Below are positions 35,629-43,185 of a stretch of DNA of 64,000 nucleotides, piece after piece. Numbering within the stretch: the first letter of the stretch is position 1; every line of letters starts with the position of its first letter. Both the position numbers and the translations under genes were made by a program. The notes below the pieces were generated by a model that worked only from the letters and a program-made list of their open reading frames with translations, was not told where the DNA came from and searched no databases. The stretch is from Limnobacter alexandrii (GTDB taxonomy: Bacteria > Pseudomonadota > Gammaproteobacteria > Burkholderiales > Burkholderiaceae_B). The DNA lies in NCBI RefSeq assembly GCF_005871185.1, contig NZ_SWKN01000006.1, positions 770,014 through 834,013 of the forward strand. The letters are read 5' to 3'.

Positions 35629-36283
35629 TCACTTTGTTACTTGCACTGAAGGCCTTGTACAGCACCAGTGCCAGCAAACCGCCGATGATTTCAAACACCA
35701 CATAGGCGGGTACATCGGCCGGGGCAATGCCTGCAAAACTGTTGGAAAACTGGCGACCAAATGCAGCTGCCGGGTTGGCAAACGAGGTACTGGATGTAAA
35801 CCAGTACGCGGCGCCAATGTAGCAAGCCACCATGCCTGAAACCCGCTCAGCCTTGGCCATGAGAATAACCAGCAACAAACCGGCGGTGGCAACAATTTCA
35901 CCTGTCCAGATGCCCCAGCCTGTGCGGGCTTTTTCCGAGAACTGGAGTAGTTGCATGTCGAACATTTGGTGGACAAGTACTGCACCTAGAAATGCCCCGA
36001 TTAGTTGCACGACAACATAGGGCAACAGTTCGGAAGCGGGTTGGCGCTTCAGTATCACCATGCCAAGCGTAACCACAGGATTGAAGTGGGCGCCGCTAAC
36101 AGGGCCGAACACTTCGATCAAAATATACAGGCCGAACACAGTGGCCAAGGTGTTGGCAATCAGTGCCACGCCGTTGTTGCCTTCGGACAGGTTCTCGGCC
36201 ATGACGCCCGAACCAATCACAATCGCCAACAGCAACAGGGTGCCCAGAAATTCGGCGCCCAAACGTTTGGGTAGGGAGTACAT
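35597..36283 (-). CDS. MIP-family channel (aquaporin) in the arsenic operon, AqpS-like
   Basis: The 228-residue protein has six helices and the two half-helix pore motifs, GAHFNPVVTLG (about 64-74) and SFANPAAAFGR (about 167-177). The first is NPV rather than NPA. It is the last gene of arsR-arsC-arsC-aqp, six bases after arsC. In Sinorhizobium meliloti an aquaglyceroporin, AqpS, takes the place of an ArsB pump: arsenate is reduced in the cell and arsenite leaves through the channel down its gradient. No ArsB or Acr3 gene is adjacent, so the same scheme is likely; that is inference from context. Confidence 0.85.
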   Translation of the reverse strand: MYSLPKRLGAEFLGTLLLLAIVIGSGVMAENLSEGNNGVALIANTLATVFGLYILIEVFGPVSGAHFNPVVTLGMVILKRQPASELLPYVVVQLIGAFLGAVLVHQMFDMQLLQFSEKARTGWGIWTGEIVATAGLLLVILMAKAERVSGMVACYIGAAYWFTSSTSFANPAAAFGRQFSNSFAGIAPADVPAYVVFEIIGGLLALVLYKAFSASNKVTTSQTPNPAA

Positions 36284-36289
36284 GTTTGC

Positions 36290-36778
36290 TTAACTCCGTG
36301 CGATTGCAGCCAGCGCAGTGTTCAGCTCTGCGGTGCTCATGGTGCTCAATGGCAGCTGAATGAGTTGCATCATTTTGAATGCAATCGCCTGGCGGGTCAG
36401 TTCGAACGCGCGTGGCTTGTTTTCTTCTGGCTCGTTGGATGGGTCGGGGTAGCCCCAGTGTGTTTTCACCGGGCTGCCTGGCCAATAGGGACATTGCTCG
36501 GCTGCAGCACTGTCGCACACTGTAATTACGATGTCGATTTTTGGTGCGCCGGGCTCGGTGAACACATCCCAGCTTTTGCTGGTGTATTGGCTGGTGTCGA
36601 TGCCCACATTTGCAAGGGCCTGCAAGGCGTAGGGGTTCACACGCCCACTGGGTGCGCTGCCTGCGCTGAATGCTTTGATGTCTTTGCCGTACTGTTGGGC
36701 GAGGTGATTCAGCATGCCTTCGGACAGCACGCTGCGTGCAGAGTTGTGAGTGCAAAGAATGAGTACGTTGGTGCTCAT
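36290..36778 (-). CDS. arsC: Arsenate reductase, LMW phosphatase type (second copy)
   Basis: The 162-residue protein has the P-loop ILCTHNSARSVLSEG with the nucleophilic Cys at about 9, DVVITVC-type segment IDIVITVCDSAAAEQCP with two further Cys for the disulfide cascade, and WPGSPVKTHWGYPDPS. It reduces arsenate to arsenite, probably with thioredoxin or glutathione/glutaredoxin. ATG 36778 overlaps the stop of the upstream arsC as ATGA. The two copies are clearly diverged from each other. Confidence 0.92.
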   Translation of the reverse strand: MSTNVLILCTHNSARSVLSEGMLNHLAQQYGKDIKAFSAGSAPSGRVNPYALQALANVGIDTSQYTSKSWDVFTEPGAPKIDIVITVCDSAAAEQCPYWPGSPVKTHWGYPDPSNEPEENKPRAFELTRQAIAFKMMQLIQLPLSTMSTAELNTALAAIARS

Positions 36779-37275
36779 GTAGAGATTTTTCCTATTTGTT
36801 CGACTTCGTGTTGAATGGCTAATTTTTCGAGTTTCGCGATTGGCAGGGCCAGCATCAATTCGATGCGCTTGCGCAGCAGCAGACCCACATTGCGGAATTC
36901 CTGAATGATGTGTTCGTGGCTGCCTTCTGCTTTTGCAGGATCAGGGGCACCCCAGTGCGCCAAAATGGGCTGGCCAGGCCAAACGGGGCAAACCTCGCCG
37001 GCGGCTTGGTCGCACACCGTGAATACAAAGTCCATTTGAGGGGCGCCGGGTACAGCAAACTCGTCCCAGCTTTTGCTGCGCAAGTTGCTGGTGTCCATGT
37101 CCCAACGTTCCAGAATTTCAAGGGTATATGGGTTCACGCGGCCCGCAGGAAAGCTGCCTGCTGAATAGGCCTTGAACTGGCCACGACCCAGTTGATTCAG
37201 GATGGCCTCGGCCAGAATGGAGCGGGCTGAATTGCCCGTACAAATAAACAGCACATTGAATTTTTTATCACTCAT
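36775..37275 (-). CDS. arsC: Arsenate reductase, LMW phosphatase type (first copy)
   Basis: Start ATG 37275 with GAGG upstream, giving 166 residues; longer in-frame starts lie inside arsR and are rejected. P-loop LFICTGNSARSILAEA, Cys pair in FTVCDQAAGEVCPVWPGQP, and HWGAPDPAK. It overlaps arsR by eight bases. Two tandem reductases of the same family may differ in electron donor or may process other arsenic or antimony species; this is not decidable from sequence. Confidence 0.93.
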   Translation of the reverse strand: MSDKKFNVLFICTGNSARSILAEAILNQLGRGQFKAYSAGSFPAGRVNPYTLEILERWDMDTSNLRSKSWDEFAVPGAPQMDFVFTVCDQAAGEVCPVWPGQPILAHWGAPDPAKAEGSHEHIIQEFRNVGLLLRKRIELMLALPIAKLEKLAIQHEVEQIGKIST

Positions 37276-37603
37276 GGTGAGCCTCGTTGTGGATTGGTGC
37301 GGTGACAGGTGTACAGCTTTGGCCTTCGCAGCAATTCTCGGTGAGGTAGGAAATAACGCCATTCATGTGGGCGAACTGCGCGCTGTAGATTAAATTGCGC
37401 CCGTCACGAATGGGTTGAACCAAACCCGCGTTGCTGAGTTCTTTCAAGTGAAATGACATGGTCGCGGCGGGAATGTCCAGCCGCTCGCACAGTTGCCCCG
37501 GGGTAAGGCCGGCCGGCCCGGTAACAACCAAGGCTCGAAACACCCGCAAGCGCGAGGTGTGAGAAAGGGCAGCCAGTGCTTTGATGATGTCATGTTCTTC
37601 CAT
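37268..37603 (-). CDS. arsR: ArsR-family arsenic-responsive repressor
   Basis: The 111-residue winged-helix repressor starts at ATG 37603. The DNA-recognition helix segment is LDIPAATMSFHLKELSNAGL. There is no ELCVCDLC-type Cys pair in helix 3, the site used by E. coli ArsR. Instead Cys91, Cys92 and Cys97 lie in the C-terminal tail (ENCCEGQSC), similar in kind to the C-terminal three-Cys arsenite site of Acidithiobacillus ferrooxidans ArsR. It is the first gene of the operon; the operator dyad directly abuts its start codon and no Shine-Dalgarno motif is visible. Confidence 0.92.
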   Translation of the reverse strand: MEEHDIIKALAALSHTSRLRVFRALVVTGPAGLTPGQLCERLDIPAATMSFHLKELSNAGLVQPIRDGRNLIYSAQFAHMNGVISYLTENCCEGQSCTPVTAPIHNEAHHE

Positions 37604-37604
37604 G

Positions 37605-37630
37605 ATTCGATAATAATGGAAATATCGAAT
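37605..37630 (-). promoter_or_regulatory. Probable ArsR operator
   Basis: ATTCGATA (37605-37612), ten bases, TATCGAAT (37623-37630): a perfect eight-base dyad immediately before the arsR start codon. ArsR/SmtB repressors bind imperfect dyads of this AT-rich, TCGA-containing kind. TTGTCA at about 37647-37652 could be the -35 of the promoter. Confidence 0.75.
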
Positions 37631-37705
37631 TATTTTATGAAAGTTTTGTGACAAATGAAGAATAAGGCGGTCTTAATGCGGTTGGTGTGGCCAGGCAAGG
37701 CCTGG

Positions 37706-38929
37706 TCAGGCAGCCTTTTTGACGGTTGAAGTTTTGATCGTTGTGGCGCGTGGCTTGCGGGTTTTGGGGGCCGGCGCATCCACTTGTGAGTGGCCGTGTA
37801 GCCAGTCTGCTGCCTTGGCCCATACGTGTTCACGGGCTTGGCTGCCCAGAATGACACCCATATGCCCGCCGGGTGCTAACAGGAAGGATTTGTCTTTTGA
37901 GGACACCAGCTTCAGGCTTTTCTTGGCCATGCTGCCGGGCACCAAGTGATCGGTTTCGCCTGCAAACACTAGCATATTGGCGGTAATGTTCCCCAAGTCC
38001 GAGAATTTCTCGCCAATTTTGACCTTGCCTTGGGCCAGTTTGTTATCCACCGCAAAGCGCACCATGAAGTCGCGCAGCACGCCGCCCGGGTACAGCATCA
38101 TGTTGTTCAGGTAGTCGGCCGTCGTGGTGTGCTGTTCAACGAAATCACGATCGTTCAGGCGGGTGAGCAGGTCCCAGTAGGTGGTGATGCTGGCCACAGG
38201 TGCAGTTAGCTTGAAGCCCAGGCTGACCATCCAGCCCGGTGGGCTGAACAGGGCGGGGTTGATTCGATCCAGCCTGAATTCGCTGTACTTGCGAATAAAG
38301 CGGGCGGTGACATTCAGCGTGTTGGATGCAACCGCCATGATGTTTTTGCCGTCGCGCAGGTCGATCGGGCTGGCCACAGTGACCAGGTTACGAATGTGTT
38401 TGTCATGCCCATAACCGGCATACAACAAACACAACAAACCGCCCATGCACCACCCGAACAGGGAAATTTCTTTGGAGCTGCTGTGTTCGCGCACGGCTTG
38501 AAGGGCCTGGCCCATCATGTCGTGGCTGTAATCGAACAGGCCCAAGTGGCCGTCTTTGCGCTCAGGCTTGCCCCAGTCAACAAGGTAAACACGGAAGCCC
38601 GCTTCAACCATGGCTTTCACGAGGCTGCGGTCGGGCATCAGATCGAATGTTTCGGTAGTCACTCCCAATGGCGGAACAAGCACCAGTGGCACCGCGTGTT
38701 GGCGATTCGTCGAAGTCTCGATTTCGCCTTCAGCCAAACTTGCGCCTGGGGTACTTGCTGTGGGCGCGTAGTAGCGCACACGCATGGGCAGGTGTTCTGC
38801 AATCACTTCATATTCAGTTTTGCCCGACTGAATCAGGATTTCTTTGCGAAAAAACCAATCCGCCGCATTGGTCGCGGTATTGACGGCCAACTCGTTGATT
38901 TTCAGGGCGGTTTTGAATAGTTTTTTCAC
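37706..38929 (-). CDS. PHA synthase-like alpha/beta hydrolase (PhaC family)
   Basis: The 407-residue protein has the PHA-synthase lipase-like box GWCMGG with Cys as nucleophile (about residue 161), VLVPPLGVTTETFDLMPDRS, VDWGKPE, an Asp in FAGETDHLVPG, and the His in LLAPGGHMGVILG, completing a Cys-Asp-His triad. The length is near that of the shorter (class III/IV) synthases, and the Lys/Arg-rich C-terminal tail (PKTRKPRATTIKTS) is distinctive. It would polymerise 3-hydroxyacyl-CoA or act as a related acyltransferase. The start is GTG 38929 with no clear Shine-Dalgarno motif. No phaA, phaB or phasin gene is adjacent. Confidence 0.8.
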   Translation of the reverse strand: MKKLFKTALKINELAVNTATNAADWFFRKEILIQSGKTEYEVIAEHLPMRVRYYAPTASTPGASLAEGEIETSTNRQHAVPLVLVPPLGVTTETFDLMPDRSLVKAMVEAGFRVYLVDWGKPERKDGHLGLFDYSHDMMGQALQAVREHSSSKEISLFGWCMGGLLCLLYAGYGHDKHIRNLVTVASPIDLRDGKNIMAVASNTLNVTARFIRKYSEFRLDRINPALFSPPGWMVSLGFKLTAPVASITTYWDLLTRLNDRDFVEQHTTTADYLNNMMLYPGGVLRDFMVRFAVDNKLAQGKVKIGEKFSDLGNITANMLVFAGETDHLVPGSMAKKSLKLVSSKDKSFLLAPGGHMGVILGSQAREHVWAKAADWLHGHSQVDAPAPKTRKPRATTIKTSTVKKAA

Positions 38930-39041
38930 GGTTGCTGCGGTGCAAGGTTGGGATGGTCGAAGTTTATACGCAGTGTGGGGCGTTTCGGATGAGGGTTTAC
39001 TCTAAATAGCTTGGTGTGGATGACTTGCGCTGCATGTCACT

Positions 39042-39326
39042 GGTGACTTTTGATCTGAACTTGAAGGGTCACCGCAGTGGTTTTTTGCCAGCTCGGCATG
39101 GGTTACTTGTGCCGCACTGAAAACCGCTTGATCCCTTGTTGACTTTATTCTTGCTCACCTCGCTCGGCAAAAGACATGGCCGAGTCTCGGTGTCGGCTTA
39201 ACGCCGAACGCTGCGACTAAACTCAAACGGGGCGGTTTTCTTGAAGTGCGTCCCAAGCAATCCCACTGCCGAGTTGGCTTAAACCTCCTGTGCGCGACCA
39301 CTCGCAAGTTCAGATCAAAACTCACC
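39042..39326. repeat. Inverted repeat P: arms 39042-39102 and 39263-39326
   Basis: Left arm and reverse complement of the right arm align over about 62 bases. The best blocks are 39042-39063 against 39305-39326 (one mismatch in 22) and 39088-39098 against 39267-39277. The arms are separated by about 160 bases that include the left arm of repeat Q. Confidence 0.85.
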
Positions 39327-39497
39327 GGGGCCAGCGTCTTTCCACCACCGCGCGACTCACCGCTGTTCAACGCCCAATCGGCGGCGGTGTTTCGATCGCC
39401 TCGCCTTCAAGAAAACCTGCCCGTTTGAATTAACCCGCCACGGTCGGCCAAAGGCCGGCACCGAGACTCGGCCCGCCCTTTTGCCGAGCGAGGTGAG
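39154..39497. repeat. Inverted repeat Q: arms 39154-39246 and 39405-39497
   Basis: Both arms are exactly 93 bases and about 80 percent complementary. The outer 20 bases (39154-39173 against 39478-39497) match perfectly, the block GCCGAGTCTCGGTG is conserved, and the inner 12 bases (39235-39246 against 39405-39416) match perfectly. The pairing crosses repeat P, so both cannot form as simple nested hairpins. Confidence 0.88.
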
Positions 39498-39594
39498 TCA
39501 GGGTGAATCTCAAAAAGGGAAGTACAGGTTTTCAGGCGAGAGATCGGAACCCAAGCTGATTGGGCTGTTAACCGGCAGGCGAGCGGTCGCGTAA

Positions 39595-40386
39595 TCAGCT
39601 TTCCATGCTCGACCAAAGGCTGCTCCAAATTCGCATGCCTGCCTGGTCTACCTCGTCCACTGCACTTAAAAACCGCTCACGGGCCTGAACATTCACCCAC
39701 TCTGCCGGCAAGAAGGGGTCATACACCACATGCTTGATCGCAGTGCCACCCAGCAAAAACGATTCGCGTGCAGCCACTTCAGGCTCTAGCGTGCCAGACC
39801 GATCCAGCCAGGTTCGCATTTTCTTTTCCAGTTGCGCGTAGTTGGATTCCAGCTCGCGTGGGTTCCACAGGGAGGTAATTCGCTGCTGAATGTCGGTGTC
39901 AAAGTGCCGGGCTTCAAACACTGGAGCCTCTTTTTCCAAACCCAGTTTGTAAAGCCGGTTGCGCACCGTTTGAAGGGTGTCTTCGATGTTGTTGGGGCGA
40001 ATGAACAGGTGCTCGTTCAGGGGCTGAAAGCCCAGCATCAGCAAGGCACGGGCGCGGGCACGTTGTTGTTTGGCCTCGCTGCGTGAAAGTTTCTCGGCTT
40101 GCACCACAATGAAGCTGCCGTCCCAAGGGCGAACCCGGGTGCTGCGTGTGCGCCAGGCAGCCACATCGTCGGCCAGGGTGTGGGCGTCGTCCGTGAGCTG
40201 GTAAAGCGCGCGGCCTGCAGATTCGATCAGGCCCTCGGCCGACAGCCGCACCAGGGCCACGCGGGTGTTGTTCACACTGATGTCGAAAATACCGCAGGCG
40301 GCGATGGCCTGTTTGGCGGAAAGGGGGCGACCTTTGGAGGCAAGCAACAGATCGAGAATAAGGCTTTTGGCGGTGGGTTTGCGCAC
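39595..40386 (-). CDS. PaaX-family transcriptional regulator
   Basis: The 263-residue protein has an N-terminal winged helix (SLILDLLLASKGRPLSAKQA, then NNTRVALVRLSAEGLIES) and the PaaX central block WDGSFIVVQAEKLSRSEAK with the C-terminal PaaX domain. PaaX represses phenylacetate degradation using phenylacetyl-CoA as inducer in E. coli; other family members control unrelated CoA-ester pathways. No paa gene is adjacent. The divergent gene is an acryloyl-CoA reductase, which may be its target. Start GTG 40386, with a weak ribosome-binding site. Confidence 0.85.
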   Translation of the reverse strand: MRKPTAKSLILDLLLASKGRPLSAKQAIAACGIFDISVNNTRVALVRLSAEGLIESAGRALYQLTDDAHTLADDVAAWRTRSTRVRPWDGSFIVVQAEKLSRSEAKQQRARARALLMLGFQPLNEHLFIRPNNIEDTLQTVRNRLYKLGLEKEAPVFEARHFDTDIQQRITSLWNPRELESNYAQLEKKMRTWLDRSGTLEPEVAARESFLLGGTAIKHVVYDPFLPAEWVNVQARERFLSAVDEVDQAGMRIWSSLWSSMES

Positions 40387-40497
40387 GGTGTGGTTGTTCT
40401 TCTAAGGCAAAGTTGAAGTGTATGCAAGGCTGGCGCGGCACGCAAATTTGATCGCTTGTTTGTGCGATCATTGCCTCACCCAGAATAAGGAGACGAA

Positions 40498-41508
40498 ATG
40501 ATCAGGGCATGGATTTCCCGGACGTCCGAGCAAACGCAGGCCGAGCTGGAAACTCTCGATGAGTCTGAGTTTGGCGGGCAGGATGTGGTGCTGAAGCTGC
40601 ATTACAGTTGCCTGAACTACAAAGATGCGTTGGCGCTTACCCACACAGCGCCGATTGCGCGCAAGTACCCCATGGTGCATGGCATTGATGCAGTGGGCGA
40701 GGTGATTGAATCGAATTCAGACCAATGGCCGGTGGGCACGGTGTGCCAGGTGAACGATTGGGGCCTGGGCGAAACGCATTGGGGTGGTTTGGCCGAGCGT
40801 GCCAGTGTGCCCGCGCAATGGATTTCTCCGATTCCGGAAGGCCGAAGTGCCCGCTGGGCGGCAGCATTGGGCACGGCGGGTTACACTGCCGCCCTGTGCG
40901 TGATGGCCTTGCAAGATCATCCTGTGAAACCTGAAGATGGCCCGGTGTTGGTGACGGGTGTAAGCGGCGGCGTGGGAACAGTGGCGTGCTTGCTGTTGCA
41001 GCATTTGGGCTACGAGGTGGTGGGCCTGACAGGTTCAATTGATGCCATGGGTGAGCCTGTCTCTGAATCGGCAGCAAAACACTTCGAGCGATTGCAGTTG
41101 GGTTCAACTCACTTGATTCATCGTGAATCCATGTCGCGCCCCGGCAAGCCTTTGCAAAAAGAACAATTCGCGGCGGTAGTCGACAGTGTAGGCAGCCACA
41201 CTTTGGTGAATGCATGCGCTCAAACCAGGTACGGTGGTGTAGTAGCCGCGTGTGGTTTGGCTCAGGGCATGGATTTTCAGGGCAGCGTGGCCCCTTTCAT
41301 TTTGCGGGGCGTTACCTTGCGCGGCATTAACTGTGTATACCGCACGCACGCCGAGCGGGACCGTGCCTGGAGCATGCTGGCACAGGCATTGAATGAATAC
41401 GACCTGGATTTCATGATCAAGGAAGTGCGCTTGGCGCAGGCACTGGACAGTGCGCGCTTGGTGCTGGCCAATCAATTGCAGGGCCGTGTGGTGGTGAACT
41501 GTGCCTGA
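40498..41508 (+). CDS. acuI: Acryloyl-CoA reductase, AcuI/YhdH family
   Basis: A zinc-free medium-chain dehydrogenase/reductase that reduces acryloyl-CoA to propanoyl-CoA with NADPH, a step in DMSP or 3-hydroxypropionate metabolism and in acrylate detoxification. The family blocks are HYSCLNYKDALALT, YPMVHGIDAVGEV, VCQVNDWGLGETHWGG, the nucleotide motif VTGVSGGVGTVA and the closing GRVVVNCA. 336 residues. ATG 40498 follows a good AAGGAG. It overlaps the DMT exporter gene by eight bases, so the two are co-transcribed. Confidence 0.88.
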   Translation: MIRAWISRTSEQTQAELETLDESEFGGQDVVLKLHYSCLNYKDALALTHTAPIARKYPMVHGIDAVGEVIESNSDQWPVGTVCQVNDWGLGETHWGGLAERASVPAQWISPIPEGRSARWAAALGTAGYTAALCVMALQDHPVKPEDGPVLVTGVSGGVGTVACLLLQHLGYEVVGLTGSIDAMGEPVSESAAKHFERLQLGSTHLIHRESMSRPGKPLQKEQFAAVVDSVGSHTLVNACAQTRYGGVVAACGLAQGMDFQGSVAPFILRGVTLRGINCVYRTHAERDRAWSMLAQALNEYDLDFMIKEVRLAQALDSARLVLANQLQGRVVVNCA

Positions 41509-42406
41509 AAGCCGGGTGAGTGTCTTGCCCTACCTGGCCCTGGTGTTGAATGCCTTGGTGTGGGGGGTGTCGTGGTGGCCGCTGCGTGAATTGCAGGGCG
41601 AGGGTTTGCACCCGCTGTGGTCTTCCGCAGCAACCTACTTGCTGGGTGCTGTGGCCATGTTGTGCTTCATGCCCAAGGTGTTGGGCGAGTTTCTTCGCCA
41701 CAAGGCCCTGTGGTTGCTGGCCTTGGCGGCGGGCACCACCATGGTGGGTTTTAACTGGGGCGTGTCGATTGGCGAAGTCATTCGGGTGGTGCTGTTGTTC
41801 TACCTGATGCCGATTTGGGCTGTGTTGATTGCGCGGGTTGCACTGAATGAACGTATTACTCTGAAAGCCTTGTTGCGGGTGGGTTTGGCATTTGCTGGTG
41901 CGCTGCTGGTGTTAAGCCCCAATGGAAGTCTTGGGTTCCCGGTGCCATCGAACCTGGCGGAATGGCTGGGCTTGATGGGAGGGGCGGCATTTGCCTTGAA
42001 CAACATCATGCTGCGGCATCAGGCCGCGAGAACCGCGCAGGCGCGTTTGTTTGCCATGTTTGTGGGCGGTATTGTTGCACCTGCGGTCGTGGCTGCTTTC
42101 CTGGCATTGTTGCTGGGCCAAGGCAATGCTTTTGTGCAGTGGCCTGTGCTGCCGGGGTTTTACGGTGGTTTGGTATTGTTGGGTTTTGCGGTGTCGTTGT
42201 TGGTGGCCAATTATGGTTTGCAGTACGGCGCATCGCGTTTGCCTGCCAACGTAACCTCGGTGGTGATGTTGTCGGAAGTGGTGTTTGCAACCTTGTCAGC
42301 CATTGTGTTGATCAACGAGGTGCTGACATTGCAGGTGGGAATTGGTGGCGCCATGATTTTGCTGGCTGCTGCATTAAGCGCGCTTGAAAACCAGGACGCG
42401 CATTGA
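41501..42406 (+). CDS. DMT-superfamily transporter (EamA type)
   Basis: The 301-residue protein has ten predicted helices in two EamA repeats; examples are LPYLALVLNALVWGVSWWPL and the closing VGIGGAMILLAAALSAL. Start GTG 41501, overlapping acuI. EamA transporters export amino acids, nucleosides or other metabolites; the substrate cannot be told. A tandem thioredoxin-fold gene follows 14 bases downstream. Confidence 0.88.
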   Translation: MPESRVSVLPYLALVLNALVWGVSWWPLRELQGEGLHPLWSSAATYLLGAVAMLCFMPKVLGEFLRHKALWLLALAAGTTMVGFNWGVSIGEVIRVVLLFYLMPIWAVLIARVALNERITLKALLRVGLAFAGALLVLSPNGSLGFPVPSNLAEWLGLMGGAAFALNNIMLRHQAARTAQARLFAMFVGGIVAPAVVAAFLALLLGQGNAFVQWPVLPGFYGGLVLLGFAVSLLVANYGLQYGASRLPANVTSVVMLSEVVFATLSAIVLINEVLTLQVGIGGAMILLAAALSALENQDAH

Positions 42407-42420
42407 TCGGGAGGAAAAAT

Positions 42421-43182
42421 ATGAATCATTTGTTCAAGGTGGCCATGGCCACGGCAGCATCTACGTTGCGGGGTTGGCAAGGCATGGTGGTGACCGAGCC
42501 TGCCGCAGTTCAACCTGAAAAAGCGTTAAAACTTTACGAGTTTGAAAGCTGCCCCTATTGTCGCCTCGTGCGCGAAACGCTGACCGAACTGGCCTTGGAT
42601 GCGGACATTTACCCCTGCCCCAAAGGTGGAACGCGGTTTCGCCAGGAAGTGCTGGAGTTGGGTGGCAAGGCTCAGTTTCCGTTTTTGGTGGACGAGAACA
42701 CCGGCGAAAAACTTTACGAGTCGGCTGACATTATTGAGTACCTGTACACCACCTACGCCAAGCGACCTGTGCCCATGCGCGTGAAGGCAGCTTTGCCACA
42801 AGCTTTGTCCAGCCTCGCCAATTCGGCTTTGGGCTTGGGGGCGGGCACCAAGGTACGTGCATCAAAAAAACCCGAGCAAATGCTGACGCTTTACAGTTTC
42901 GAGGCCTCGCCTTTTTGCAGGCCTGTGCGAGAGGTGCTGTGTGAACTGGAAATTCCCTATCACTTGGTGAATTTGGGCAAAGAGCAATTTGCAGACATGG
43001 GCGTGAATGGTGTGCACGCGGCGGTTGGTGAATACAACCCGGTGAAGGGCGGCAAACGCGAGCAATTCATGGCCAAGACCAACAAGATGATGGTGCCGTA
43101 TCTTGAAGACCCGAACACGGGCAAAGCCATGTTCGAATCCAAAGCAATCGTGGAGTACCTGCTTGAAACCTATGGCGCGTGA
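42421..43182 (+). CDS. Protein with two tandem glutaredoxin/GST N-terminal-like domains
   Basis: The 253-residue protein starts at ATG 42421 with GGGAGG upstream (a TTG at 42403 is in frame but less likely). Two thioredoxin-fold domains follow one another: KLYEFESCPYCRLVRETL with a CPYC redox motif (about 39-56), and LYSFEASPFCRPVREVLCEL with SPFC (about 158-177). Each is followed by a cis-Pro block (FPFLVDENTGEKLYES and MVPYLEDPNTGKAMFES). No GST C-terminal helical domain is present. It may be a glutathione-dependent oxidoreductase; the second domain has lost the first Cys, giving a monothiol-like site. Confidence 0.82.
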   Translation: MNHLFKVAMATAASTLRGWQGMVVTEPAAVQPEKALKLYEFESCPYCRLVRETLTELALDADIYPCPKGGTRFRQEVLELGGKAQFPFLVDENTGEKLYESADIIEYLYTTYAKRPVPMRVKAALPQALSSLANSALGLGAGTKVRASKKPEQMLTLYSFEASPFCRPVREVLCELEIPYHLVNLGKEQFADMGVNGVHAAVGEYNPVKGGKREQFMAKTNKMMVPYLEDPNTGKAMFESKAIVEYLLETYGA

Positions 43183-43185
43183 GGT

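Larger units (their letters stand above)
38930..39594. other. 665-bp region without a supported gene, filled by inverted repeats
   Basis: No open frame here has a recognisable protein or a ribosome-binding site; the longest, on the minus strand at 39155-39370, lies inside the repeats. The region is instead made of two long interleaved inverted repeats (listed separately) plus a degenerate third copy of part of one arm near 39525-39548. It could be a non-coding repeat family or a structured RNA. Confidence 0.7.

Noticed and set aside
37706-38929. Poly(3-hydroxybutyrate) depolymerase
   Set aside because: The nucleophile is Cys in GWCMGG, not Ser, which is the PHA synthase pattern.
39155-39370. 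71-codon minus-strand open frame in the gene-free region
   Set aside because: It lies within the inverted repeat arms, has no ribosome-binding site and no recognisable domain; its codons are explained by the repeat.
39154-39497. MITE or insertion-sequence remnant
   Set aside because: There are inverted arms, but no target-site duplication and no transposase; the arms also interlock with a second repeat, which a simple MITE would not.
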